Assembly: GCA_030220185.1 (NCBI GenBank)
Contig: JASPKZ010007536.1
Coordinates: forward strand, 124,001 to 188,000
Reading direction: 5' to 3'
DNA from: Diploptera punctata
Taxonomy: Eukaryota > Arthropoda > Insecta > Blattodea > Blaberidae
Length of the DNA: 64,000 bases
Below the pieces are notes generated by a model. It worked only from the letters and a program-made list of their open reading frames with translations. It searched no databases and was not told the DNA's origin. This document shows, one piece after another, positions 53,594 through 64,000 of the stretch. Position numbers and translations under genes: made by a program. Positions within the stretch are counted from its first letter, which is position 1; every line of letters starts with the position of its first letter.

Positions 53594-54440
53594 GTATAGG
53601 CAAGTTTGGGTAATGTGGACCCTTACGTTTTAGTGGACCTATTAATATCTTCAATTGGTGCTGCCCTCGAACAGAACATATTTTAATTTCTTCCCCTCAT
53701 CAACTTTGACGGGTTCAAGGACAGTTTCTTTTATTCTTTGCGAGAAGAAGGGTTTATTTATGTTTATGATAATGAGCTTTTTAAAAGTTTTCAAGCTAAG
53801 AATCAATTCTTAATTTCTGCTATTGAATATTACAAATGTTCAAAAAATCCTAAATATATTATATTATGTAGACGTTTGTTTTAATATACTGACGGGTTTG
53901 GTTTGATATTTGTGACACGGTGGCTGCATAAAATAATTAAACATAAAGGAATTCGGTCAATGTGGACCCTCCACGAGGACCTGGGTCCACTTTACACGAG
54001 TACGTATATTTTATCAATGAGGATGCCATCTGTAACAACCATTTACTTAATTAATTTTATTTAATATCCTTGGAAATTTACTAAACCCAAAGACCGTCTT
54101 TTAATTACGATCAGTCATAAATATTTTAATATTAATCTGTGCCTGTCTGTATAAATTAATAGAGTAAATAAACTTAAAAATAGACTAAAAGCTAAGATGA
54201 ACTTTGGGGTCTACTTTACCGGAATATGGAGGTTAAAGTGGACCTTTCTTTTAATGTAAAAAAAAGTTTATGAATTATGAAAATGTTTCCATATATGAAT
54301 AAAATACCAATGATATTTCATAGTTACGACACTAATGATAATAATCACTGTTATTAAACAACATTAAAATTCCTTAATTAAATGAAGAAAAACAACAAAT
54401 TCAAAACAGGGGTCCAAATTACCCGAAGTTCCTCTGAAAG
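53594..54440. mobile_element. TIR-bounded non-autonomous element
   Basis: The left end AGGCAAGTTTGGGTAATG followed by TGGACCC is mirrored at the right end (reverse strand AGGAACTTCGGGTAATTTGG then ACCC). Inside, GTGGACC/GGTCCAC words recur at 53640, 53960, 53985, 54210 and 54238 next to TTTACC or AATGT. No ORF of note. A DNA-transposon relic is likely; family unknown. Confidence 0.5.
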
Positions 54441-54534
54441 GATGTTAAAATTACAGTATTCCTTGATACTTGCAAAGAAGAGCAGCATATGTACCAAGGA
54501 AACTGATAAAAGTAGTGGTAGTAGTAGTAGTACT

Positions 54535-54660
54535 TTATTACACTAAAAGTAAGGTACATTCAATGTTATTTACAAATATCGGTCGCACGGGCAGCAAGCC
54601 GTACGTGCTGTTGACAGTCCTTTACAATAAAATAATGTCTAATAATAATATAAAGTAAGA
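54535..54660 (-). mobile_element. LINE 3' end relic
   Basis: The minus strand has AACAGCACGTACGGCTTGCT, GCCCGTGCGACCG (hairpin) and a tail TACTACTACTACC (54517-54532). It resembles the 3' UTR hairpin at 48755-48775 and the relic at 4390-4480. Confidence 0.45.
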
Positions 54661-54719
54661 ACATAAAAACACAATATAATTACCTTATTAGTAATTAAGT
54701 TATGTAAAATTATTAAGTA

Positions 54720-54812
54720 CTAGCTAATACCCGGCGTGTGCTGTTACGCCTAAATAAATGAAAATTAATGTGCTTTTATGTTTAGTTGAATACGTAGAGG
54801 GAAAAATAATTA
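54720..54812 (-). mobile_element. Helitron-like 3' terminus, minus strand
   Basis: Begins after A54719 with CTAG, then the terminal CCCGGCGTGTGCTG hairpin region and CCTAAATAAATGAAAATTAA. About 93 bp of the 3' end only. It abuts the 5' end of another copy at 54813. Confidence 0.7.
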
Positions 54813-55420
54813 TCTAATATATAAATATGTTTATATGTTTCTTTGTTCTTACTTCATTCGCTGCCATACCGTTGAACCGATTGTGTTGGGGCTTCTAGCA
54901 AAATTTTCAGGAGATTCCCGAGATGAACATAGGCTATAATGGAGTTGTGATAATCAACTCCTACACCGTTAAAATCGTCCTTTGTAGTGGAAAATGTGAA
55001 AAAAGTAGCTCTTTGGATACTTATATGGCTTACCCTGCCTAAACCATAACAAATACACAAAATTAATGTACACAGAATTGAATATCTAAAAAAAACTCTA
55101 CAAAAAAGTCCGCGACAGCGTATGTTTATCTCTTACGGATAACTCACAATAACCATTTTTTGTCTTTCATTGATGCCAAGAAGTTCGAGACAAGGATGTA
55201 GATTCCTGAGCAAGCGTAGCAGCACATGGTGGGTATACTTTTACGGACAACTCATAATTACGAATTTTGTCTTTTAGCTCTTTTATACCAAGAATATTGA
55301 GATGAATAGATTCCCGGACAACACCGGGTAATCAGCACGGGCAGTCTTAAAATAATTACGATATACATTTATAATTATTTTTCATTTTACTCATTCAACT
55401 AATCATAAGAAGTAGGCTGA
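54813..55420 (+). mobile_element. Helitron-like element, 3' end lost
   Basis: Starts A|TCTAATATATAAATATG..., then CATACCGTTGAACCGATTGT, GATTCCCGAGATGAACATAG and ATTCCCGGACAACACCGGGT. Last matching word is ATTCAACTAATCATAA near 55408. It then gives way to sequence leading into the minisatellite, so the terminal hairpin is missing. Confidence 0.75.
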
Positions 55421-55440
55421 ACAAGTAATTAGTTTCCCAT

Positions 55441-57085
55441 TTGGCATGCCTCTATTTGCTTGGGTGTTCCTACTCTTGGCATGCCTCTATTTGCTTGGGT
55501 GTTCCTACTCTTGGCATGCCTCTATTTGCTTGGGTGTTCCTACTCTTGGCATGCCTCTATTTGCTTGGATGTTCCTACTCTTGGCATGCCTCTATTTGCT
55601 TGGGTGTTCCTACTCTTGGCATGCCTCTATTTGCTTGGGTGTTCCTACTCTTGGCATGCCTCTATTTGCTTGGGTGTTCCTACTCTTGGCATGCCTCTAT
55701 TTGCTTGGATGTTCCTACTCTTGGCATGCCTCTATTTGCTTGGGTGTTCCTACTCTTGGCATGCCTCTATTTGCTTGGGTGTTCCTACTCTTGGCATGCC
55801 TCTATTTGCTTGGGTGTTCCTACTCTTGGCATGCCTCTATTTGCTTGGGTGTTCCTACTCTTGGCATGCCTCTATTTGCTTGGATGTTCCTACTCTTGGC
55901 ATGCCTCTATTTGCTTGGGTGTTCCTACTCTTGGCATGCCTCTATTTGCTTGGGTGTTCCTACTCTTGGCATGCCTCTATTTGCTTGGGTGTTCCTACTC
56001 TTGGCATGCCTCTATTTGCTTGGATGTTCCTACTCTTGGCATGCCTCTATTTGCTTGGGTGTTCTTACTCTTGGCATGCCTCTATTTGCTTGGGTGTTCC
56101 TACTCTTGGCATGCCTCTATTTGCTTGGATGTTCCTACTCTTGGCATGCCTCTATTTGCTTGGGTGTTCCTACTCTTGGCATGCCTCTATTTGCTTGGGT
56201 GTTCCTACTCTTGGCATGCCTCTATTTGCTTGGGTGTTCCTACTCTTGGCATGCCTCTATTTGCTTGGGTGTTCCTACTCTTGGCATGCCTCTATTTGCT
56301 TGGGTGTTCCTACTCTTGGCATGCCTCTATTTGCTTGGATGTTCCTACTCTTGGCATGCCTCTATTTGCTTGGGTGTTCCTACTCTTGGCATGCCTCTAT
56401 TTGCTTGGGTGTTCCTACTCTTGGCATGCCTCTATTTGCTTGGGTGTTCCTACTCTTGGCATGCCTCTATTTGCTTGGGTGTTCCTACTCTTGGCATGCC
56501 TCTATTTGCTTGGATGTTCCTACTCTTGGCATGCCTCTATTTGCTTGGATGTTCCTACTCTTGGCATGCCTCTATTTGCTTGGGTGTTCCTACTCTTGGC
56601 ATGCCTCTATTTGCTTGGGTGTTCCTACTCTTGGCATGCCTCTATTTGCTTGGATGTTCCTACTCTTGGCATGCCTCTATTTGCTTGGGTGTTCCTACTC
56701 TTGGCATGCCTCTATTTGCTTGGGTGTTCCTACTCTTGGCATGCCTCTATTTGCTTGGATGTTCCTACTCTTGGCATGCCTCTATTTGCTTGGATGTTCC
56801 TACTCTTGGCATGCCTCTATTTGCTTGGATGTTCCTACTCTTGGCATGCCTCTATTTGCTTGGATGTTCCTACTCTTGGCATGCCTCTATTTGCTTGGGT
56901 GTTCCTACTCTTGGCATGCCTCTATTTGCTTGGGTGTTCCTACTCTTGGCATGCCTCTATTTGCTTGGATGTTCCTACTCTTGGCATGCCTCTATTTGCT
57001 TGGGTGTTCCTACTCTTGGCATGCCTCTATTTGCTTGGATGTTCCTACTCTTGGCATGCCTCTATTTGCTTGGGTGTTCCTACTC
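55441..57085 (+). repeat. Minisatellite, 47 exact-length units of 35 bp
   Basis: Unit ttggcatgcctctatttgct-tgggtgttcctactc repeated 47 times with no indels (1645 bp = 47 x 35). The only variation is G/A in TTGGGT/TTGGAT (15 of 47 units have A) and one C-to-T in unit 18. Because 35 is not a multiple of 3, each plus frame reads the same 35-residue cycle, giving three overlapping ORFs of 544-601 codons that are not genes. On the minus strand the array entry is in frame with a gag-like ORF. Confidence 0.97.
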
Positions 57086-57806
57086 CTATTATAATTATCA
57101 TTAAATTGTTTTTTCACATCTTTATTATGATCATCATAATTTTTCTTTTCGTTATTCTCTGCCCCTACCCCAAGAAATTTTTTGTTAGAATTTTCTTGTC
57201 CATTCCAATTAGCTCTCTTGTTTGTGACCTCAACTTCCCTTTTTGAATTACCTATTTCTTTTTTAACCTTACTTTCTAAATTTTCAATTGTATTTCCTAA
57301 ATTTATGAAACCATTTTTACAGGCTTCATCAATTTCTGAAATGGATTTTACTACATCATTTACTCTATAATCTAATTGTTTAATTTCACTATCACGTTTA
57401 TCTTTCAAATGTAGTATCTTCTGTTCTACCCTCTCTTGATTTAAATTACATTCAATTTTTAATTGTTGAAATCTTTCTTCTACCCTAACACTAAATATTT
57501 CAAATTTTTCATTCATTTCTTTCCTAAGTTCCAAATTATTTTCATCTATTTTCTGACTAATTTTAAAATTTTCTCTTTTTAATTCTTCATTATTACTATC
57601 CATTTTTTGGCTATGTTTAGAATTATCACTTTTTAATTCTACAAACATGGTCTTCATCATTATCATAATATCATTCAAAGCTTGACTATTATCATTATTA
57701 ACATCACTACCATTCGAAATCTCAACACTTTGTCCATTAACGGGTTCAAATTGGCTTGTCGGTATATTACTGTACTACTCACATTATTTTCTCCGTTGCT
57801 TGCCAT
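57010..57806 (-). pseudogene. Gag-like coiled-coil ORF of an LTR element (relic)
   Basis: The minus-strand ATG at 57806 (MASNGENN) begins a frame that shifts within about 60 bases near 57740. The following 222-codon frame (57678-57010) is a Lys/Glu-rich helix: NLELRKEMNEKFEIF, VEERFQQLKIE, IENLESKVKKEIG, then an Asn-rich basic tail. It enters the minisatellite and stops in its third unit from that side. The layout suits the start of a Gag polyprotein from a retrotransposon. No protease or RT lies downstream, because the array and other repeats replace it. A different coiled-coil protein cannot be excluded. Confidence 0.45.
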
Positions 57807-58126
57807 TTCGATATCTCTACATAAAATTTTCCTATTTCTTAAAATCACATAAATGCACTTTAACTATTTCACTATTAAAATTTGTATTTACTTACATTCG
57901 TCCCTGTGTACTAACTCTGATCTCGTGTATCGGCACCTGGTTTGATTTTCCCACGATGTTTCTGGTTCCTTGATGTATTAGATTCTTGAAGTTCTAGAAT
58001 GTGTGATGAATCTGGTTGAATGATAGTGATTCAGGTCCCGCATTGGAAGCGTCATTTTGAAGAAGTAATTATTTTCCCATGTTGTGGCGATGTTTTGAAG
58101 CAGCTAGCTCTCTTCATGCCAGATGT
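57807..58126 (-). other. Leader between putative LTR and gag-like ORF
   Basis: On the minus strand this follows TTACTTTAACA and starts TCTGGCATGAAGAG, where a primer-binding site would lie. It leads without long ORFs to the ATG at 57806. No tRNA match could be tested. Confidence 0.35.
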
Positions 58127-58770
58127 TAAAGTAACATTTTGAAGGATTGGTGTCCCAAAAGAAAAAGAATTACTGGTTCAGGTTGGGTTTAATTTTCGTT
58201 AGAGCTGGATTCTGTTCTTAGGGTCGGAAGATGGTACACAGGATAGGAAAACACTTCACAATCATAAAAAAAATTGTTTCTTCTAGAAATAATTTCACAT
58301 TTATTCACTTTGTAGGTTGCCAGCAGATTATGTAAATGTAGGTGGTATTATTCTTCACCGTCAATTAAAATAAAATTATTTTCTTTTCTTGAAACAACTA
58401 TTCTTCTTGTATTAAATATCACATTTTATCAGGAGAACTCTTATTGCTTCTATGTTTGTTGAAAGTTGTATGCAGAATGACTAGGTAATTCTTTTATAAT
58501 TTTTAAAGAACATTATTACATCACATGATATATTTTAAATTCTATTGGTTAATAGCCCATTAAATACCAGGTTTAAATTTTATTTGTTAAATCAAAAAGT
58601 TAATTGTTTCAACATCCAATCAGAATTCAGTTTACTTTCATTTAAAAAATATGAAGTTAAGCAGGTGTTCTTATTACAGTTATAATAGAAAGCTTTATAA
58701 TTCTGACAACAATGACTTAAAACAATTTTAAAATCATTCTTTAGAAAGACTGTTATGTAATACAATTTCT
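58127..58770 (-). mobile_element. Putative solo-sided 5' LTR
   Basis: A minus-strand segment beginning TGTATTACATAACAGTC and ending TTACTTTAACA (TG...CA boundaries), about 640 bp, AT-rich, directly ahead of the gag leader. No second LTR is in the window, so the boundary is inferred only from termini and position. Confidence 0.35.
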
Positions 58771-58984
58771 TTAATTGTTACTGAGATATTTTTATTCAAC
58801 AATGAACAACCGTGAATTATTTAGATGTTTTTTCTTTATTTAAGTTATATTTAAATATTAAAAGAATTTTAAAGTATAAAATTATTAACTTTGACTTTCT
58901 TTTTATACTTTTTCTTGCTGTGGTCGTCATAAGGTTTATCAATCCGGCTTTTCTCCTGCTGAAGTTTATGAGTAAATTATTTTT
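58771..58984. other. AT-rich spacer
   Basis: Nothing recognised. Confidence 0.4.
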
Positions 58985-59242
58985 TACTAGTAGAGGTTAC
59001 CAGCCTCTAGCCAAGCCCCTCTTCCTGGAGGGCAGGGAACTGGAATTTCGGAGTGTTAGTCTCCTAGAGAAGTTGCCTTCACTACGGCTTTGGGAACTTT
59101 TCTTCTCCCCACGTAACCTTAAGGACGGGGCCCTACCCAGGTACTACCCACTGGGCGAGTGGGACCTGGAGCTCACAAAAGGGCAGGGGCGCCTACTCCC
59201 TGGAGTGGACCTCTATCAAGGGTTCCACTCTGTTACCCTTAC
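58985..59242 (+). other. GC-rich island fused to LINE-G copy 3
   Basis: About 260 bp near 58% GC in AT-rich surroundings, open in one frame (GYQPLAKPLFLEGRELEF, then LRLWELFFSPRN). It ends exactly where LINE-G sequence starts. No tRNA boxes, no second copy. The origin is unknown: a different repeat, a LINE 5' part or a transduced sequence. Confidence 0.4.
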
Positions 59243-59968
59243 TTGAAAACATTATTATACGCTGATGACCAGGTAATAATAGCAAATACAGAAGACGAAC
59301 TTCAAAGGAATATTTTTAAACTACATAATATATGTGAACAATATAATCTCAAAATATCCATAGAAAAAACTAAGGTAATGGCATTCCAAGGGAAAAATCA
59401 AATCAGATCTAAAATAGTAATAGGAAACAAAATCATAGAACAGGTGAACCATCTCAATTATCTAGGATGTGACATTTCATTTAATTATGATAATGATATA
59501 AATAATAAAATAGCAAAATTCCAGGGAATATGTGGAACGATAAAACGATCACTAAATAACAAAACAACAAGAGAGACCCAATTGAAATTTTATAAAATGT
59601 TGGCAGTACCGGTACTGCTCTATGGATCAGAAGCCTGGATACATAAAAACCAAGATCTAAGTAGGATAACGGCGGCGGAAATGAAATTTTTGAGATCTGT
59701 TAAAGGGTGCACTAAGGAAGACAGAATCAAGAACACAGAAAAAAGACAAGAACTTGAAATATTTGTAATACCTGATAAAATAGATACATATAGACAAAAA
59801 TGGAAGCAACACATAGACAGAATGAATGAAGATAGATATCCAAAACAAATAACAAAATACAAATCTAAAGGCACCCGAGATGTGGGCAGACCTAGAAAGA
59901 GATGGGCTGAAGTCGGAACGGGTCAACAGACCTAATCCATGAATGCAGATGATGATGATGATGAACTT
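59243..59968 (+). mobile_element. LINE-G copy 3, 5'-truncated, open C-terminus
   Basis: An open frame from the RT active site to the C-terminus: LLYADDQVIIANTEDELQRN (59254-59312), ISIEKTKVMAFQGK, LNYLGCDISFNYDND, AVPVLLYGSEAWIHK, AAEMKFLRSVKGCTKEDRIK and GTRDVGRPRKRWAEV, stop at 59933-59935. The tail is AAGTCGGAACGGGTCAACAG, then (GAT)n at 59948-59965. It begins at the catalytic Asp motif, so it cannot be active, but the remaining 230 codons are undamaged, which points to a fairly recent insertion. Confidence 0.85.
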
Positions 59969-60014
59969 TAACTTTCATATTTATTATGATATTAAAATCC
60001 TGCTTTAAGGCTAC

Positions 60015-60310
60015 ATTAATGTTTGTCTTCCAGCGAGATCGGGATGAGTAGATTCCCGGACAACACCGGGTAAACAGTATGGGGTATCTAAGAACAATTA
60101 CGATATAAATGTATCCCATTACTTATTAAATTAAACATAAAACACATTATTTTTCGTATTTCAGCTCATTTATGTCAATAAAATCGGGATAAGTAGATTC
60201 CGGGCAACGCCGGATAATCAGCACGGGGTATCTAAAAAATATAAATGTATAGTAATTATTTTTGCCTTTACTTATTCAACTAAACATAAAATTGCATTAA
60301 TTTTTCTGTA
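60015..60310 (+). mobile_element. Helitron-like 3' region, duplicated
   Basis: Two successive copies of the same ~145-bp segment: GATCGGGATGAGTAGATTCC (60039-60058) and ATCGGGATAAGTAGATTCC (60182-60200), each followed by an AACRCCGG-AATCAG/AACAG block and GGGGTATCTAA. The family's terminal CTAG is absent. Confidence 0.65.
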
Positions 60311-61540
60311 TTTATTTTCCATTTAATGTTATTCGTTACATTATTTGTGTCTCCCTTATTTTCACTCAATTTCTCTACTATTCTGATTAGAATTCACGGA
60401 ACTGTGGTGGAATGAATTTGCACATGTGCAATAATTGTTTTTTCTGTACTGCTATTAATGACTTGACTAACTGCTTCCGCCATTTTGTTACACATAGATC
60501 ACTATTCGCTCGAAAACCAACTTTTAAAAATAAATAAAACTACGTCTGGAAGAGAGTATGGATAATTTTACATGCACCATGCCGTGATACTTTCCACTGA
60601 AAATTCAACTTCCGAATGTTTGTGGGTTAGATTTCTTATCGGGGCAACTATTCAATTAATGTATCAGTTAATTCTGTAAATACTGACCTCTTGTACATTT
60701 ATTGATTGTAGGGTAAAATAACCAATTATGAGACACTTCCCTAATATGAGACCCTAGTCTAACTCAGCAAGTAAGTGATGCCAACTGCAAACAATGTTAG
60801 GAACAATCGCTACCAGCCATTTTATGATAACAGTTCATTCCTTGTGTTTGTGAGGAGTGTTCCCTTCTTGTAGCTGTTGGGAGGAAACAAGTTGTGTTTG
60901 AGTTTTTTTAGATTTTTCTTTAAATATGGGCATTAAGGCAGGTGAAACTTTTTCTTTATATTTAGTATTTACAAGCTATTGAAATGAAGGTTATTTTTAA
61001 TTGGTTCAGATTTATTTTTACTAAGAATTTAACCTTGAAATCGTCCTCCTTAATCCATCATTGAGAGATTACCAATATGAAATAGGGTTTCTTATCAGGA
61101 ACATTTCTATTCAAGGCACGTTAACAGGTTATTAAACCCAATAAATTATTTTTAGCACTTAGTTATGTGTTCTAATTTAAAATAAATATAAACTGGTTAA
61201 TTTAATCATTAACTGGTTTCTATTCTTTTCAAATGGCGTCACCAAATCGCAGGAAGTGGGATCCGGAAATTATGATTCATCCAGTTCTTAGTGTTGGTTC
61301 AAACGATATGGAATACAAATGGTTTGTTTGTGTATCCAACGTCATCGAGAAAAAGTGATAATTTGAATTAAATGAAACTATGGGACAGCATTTATAATGG
61401 GTCTTACATTAGCAGGCTGTATTATTTCTACTGTACTTTCGCAATCAGTCTTTCTTATGAAAAAGTTATTATTTCGAAATTATTAATTCCATGCTCAGGG
61501 AATTGTTAATGTGGTAAATATATAACAATATATATACAAG
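60311..61540. other. AT-rich non-coding stretch
   Basis: No gene recognised. At 60712-60765, GGGTAAAATAACCAATTATG and AGACACTTCCCTAATATGAG look like one end of a transposon similar in style to 53594-54440, but no matching right end was found. Confidence 0.4.
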
Positions 61541-61969
<429 letters not shown>

Positions 61970-62066
61970 TAAAAAACAATAGTTCAGAATAGGGATGTAT
62001 GGATAGCTTACTTCTGTACGGCCATGAACGGACAGGTCCGATAGTGCGAGTGAGTTAATTAGTTTG
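61970..62066 (+). mobile_element. LINE-H extreme 3' end
   Basis: TTCAGAATAGGGATGTATGG, TACGGCCATGAACGGACAG and GTCCGATAGTGCGAGTGAGT correspond to the last ~95 bp of LINE-H. Shortest copy in the window. Confidence 0.75.
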
Positions 62067-62886
62067 TTAGTACAAAAATTACAAGTTAAAATAAATTAAT
62101 GTTTCTGTGTAAGCAAATATGAAAAATGAGATGTAATAAATGTATTTGCGAATTTATAACATGGCACAATTTTCCTTCTCTTCTTGGAAATTCGTGATAC
62201 AATTTTCAAGACCTTTGTGAAATATGGTATAATTTGTGCAGGCGAAATATGGGCAGAGAGGTTTTTGTGATGTTCGTCCTGGCGACAGGATGAATGTCTC
62301 GAGAGACACAAGATTGCTAGCAAACAACTAACATAAATTAGCGGAGATGCAATTTGGCGCGTATCCTCTTTTTGTTAAAGAGCTTTAACATGTAAAATCC
62401 ATAAAGAAACTTCATCAACTTTGTATTTTCTTTTACAATTTCGTTTAAGAGGATGAAAACGACATTCATATTGAATTAATGTTTGTGAAAAATAAAGGAA
62501 AACTACAAATGATGTCCGCTACTTCAGCGTTATTCAACCTATGGGTCTCTCACACTCATGGGTACTTTCGGGGGTGGAGATAGGTGACTCGAGAAGTCTT
62601 TCATGTGTGTGTATGTACTTATTAAAATACTGTTAGTCCATGATCTGATGATAACTATATACATAAATGTATTGAAAACATATATCCTGCGTATAAATTT
62701 ACATAAATATTTCGTATTAAGTAAAATGAAAACAATAAAAGAAAATAAAAGGATGAAGTAAAATTATAAACATATTTTTTTAATTATTGTGAAAATAGGA
62801 ATACTCTAAAAATATAATAATACATAGGATAAAAATTAACAATAATACATGGTCTAAAAATAAAATAATAAATAATATAGGGGGAA
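62067..62886. other. AT-rich non-coding stretch
   Basis: Nothing recognised. The minus frame 62096-62323 has no motif. Confidence 0.4.
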
Positions 62887-63345
62887 AAGTTACATTATAT
62901 GGATGCAAAACATGGACTCTTACTTTAAGGGAGGTAAGGAGATTACACTTATTTGAGAATAAAGTTCTTAGGAAAATTTTTGGACGAGAGATGGACAGGT
63001 GAATGGAGAAGACTACATAACAATGAACTACATGGTCTTTATAGGAAGCCAGATATAATAACAGTTAAGTCTTGTAGACTGCGATGTGCAGGGCATGTGG
63101 CACGAATGGGGAATGAAAGAGGTACATGGAAGCTTTCTTGCAGGAAAACCAGAGAGAAAACGCCCAGTTGGTAGACCAAGAATGAGGTGGGAGAATAACA
63201 TTAACTATGATTTGAGGGAAGTAGATTATACAGGGAATGATTGGAAAGAATTAGCTCAGGATAGGGATGTATGGAGAGCTTATGTCTGCGCGGCCAAGAA
63301 CCTACGGGTTCGATAGTGGATGTGAGTTAGTTAGTTAAAGTTACC
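62887..63345 (+). mobile_element. LINE-H, C-terminal part
   Basis: Reads LYGCKTWTLTLRE near 62895-62932, then WTGEWRRLHNNELHGLYRKP, RLRCAGHVARMGNERGTW and (shifted at about 63130) RKRPVGRPRMRWENNINYDL, REVDYTGNDWKELAQDRDVW, ending GGTTCGATAGTGGATGTGAG. One frameshift and a few substitutions; one of the better-preserved copies. Confidence 0.88.
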
Positions 63346-63619
63346 AAAATATACAGACAATACAAGATGAGATTCTTCAACTTCTTCTTTATCTCAGTGT
63401 AACATATCACCTTACAGATAGTTCTTACGTGCCACACACCATCTGGGCCTTACAGTGACACGACATGTCGGTAGAGGAATTCACATATTTTTTTCTGACA
63501 ACATTTGGATATGGATGGCTTCCCCGAATGTGTAATCAGCTCAATATCAGAGCCTCCTCCGATACATCACAACATTAAAACCAAACGGATCATTCACACA
63601 TGTTCATTCGAGTATGATA
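63346..63619. other. Non-coding spacer
   Basis: Nothing recognised. Confidence 0.4.
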
Positions 63620-63805
63620 ATGGGGATTATGATGGCCAGATGATGTTTGAAGACCGTTTGGACTTTAAAGTGTCAAGACTGTTGTCTCGCAAGTGTGGAA
63701 AAAACTCAGAAAACTTGTCGCGACCGGGATCGAATACGGGCCTGCTGCCGAAAGAGGCGATACGCTATCTCCAGACCACGGTGGTGGTTAAGATGAGATT
63801 GAGAG
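63620..63805 (-). mobile_element. SINE-E copy
   Basis: The minus strand head CACCGTGGTCTGGAGATAGC and B-box-like GTATTCGATCCCGGTCGC, then the body CTTTAAAGTCCAAACGGTC and ATCATCTGGCCATCATAATC. Matches the order of 11593-11893. Confidence 0.65.
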
Positions 63806-64000
63806 AACTTTTTAAATATTTTATTTGAACTTCTTAATATACAGAGGAAAGCCGTTGAAGGTTTTGGCGGGCAAATTATTCCGGTCATGTATATACTCCT
63901 ATTTAGGCCTACAGAAGAAAATTTTCGAATATCCGTTATTTGTATCCAAGTTCATGATTTTGTAATCATAATCCATCCTCCCACCTTACATAGGTTCTTC
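63806..64000. other. Window end, nothing recognised
   Basis: AT-rich non-coding sequence. No feature supported. Confidence 0.4.

Noticed and set aside
55441..57085. CRISPR-like array
   Set aside because: Units are contiguous with no spacers, and the context is a eukaryotic genome; it is a minisatellite.
55441..57246. Three overlapping plus-strand ORFs of 544-601 codons
   Set aside because: They are by-products of a 35-bp tandem repeat without stop codons; each frame gives the same peptide cycle, and no gene features are present.
60712..60765. Transposon end GGGTAAAATAACC
   Set aside because: No matching inverted end or interior coding sequence within reach, so it is left as an unsupported hint.

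Overview
The window looks like repeat-rich intergenic DNA from an arthropod nuclear genome, most likely an insect with a large genome such as a cockroach or a relative. The guess rests on AT-rich unique sequence, (TA)n, (TG)n and (AAT)n tracts, several non-LTR retrotransposon (LINE) families in many 5'-truncated copies, tRNA-derived SINEs, Tc1/mariner/pogo transposons and a Helitron-like family. The species cannot be confirmed from the sequence alone. No intact host protein gene was found. Nearly every recognisable coding stretch belongs to a mobile element, usually broken by stops or frameshifts. Family letters (LINE-H, LINE-G, SINE-A and so on) are labels made here to link copies within the window.

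Layout. 0-10 kb: a LINE tail, a decayed Tc1-like transposon with both ends (363-1825), a fold-back repeat, a long TA/TG tract next to a ~500-bp pyrimidine tract, a truncated RTE-like LINE (4505-6295), a LINE-H fragment, and a Helitron-like repeat cut by a SINE. 10-21 kb: two fold-back elements whose arms carry hammerhead-ribozyme-like cores (10795-11035 and 15082-15419), a nested composite of terminal-inverted-repeat elements (14910-16791), two SINE-F copies and a full-length Helitron-like element (20486-21118). 21-34 kb: scattered SINEs and LINE remnants, an internally deleted LINE-H (25960-26605) and a 0.5-kb mariner-like derivative (27180-27683). 34-40 kb: a full-length but frameshifted LINE-G lying inside a Helitron-like copy, tRNA-like SINEs, a SINE-D dimer and a pogo/Tigger relic. 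42.6-52.1 kb: (AAT)n tracts and a LINE-H copy split by a 7.6-kb insertion of two different LINEs joined end to end, with the same 12 bp on both sides. 52-64 kb: more MITE-like and Helitron-like copies, a 47 x 35 bp minisatellite fused to the gag-like ORF of an LTR-element relic, a third LINE-G copy and terminal LINE-H/SINE-E copies.

How the parts relate. The LINEs encode an apurinic-type endonuclease plus reverse transcriptase, which normally copy their own RNA into the genome. SINEs, and perhaps a 203-bp insert with a 14-bp target duplication (51444-51646), probably moved with LINE machinery in trans. The most interesting candidates are the hammerhead-like cores in inverted arms, where two arms show a compensatory base-pair change, and the double-LINE insertion, which fits template jumping between two element RNAs.
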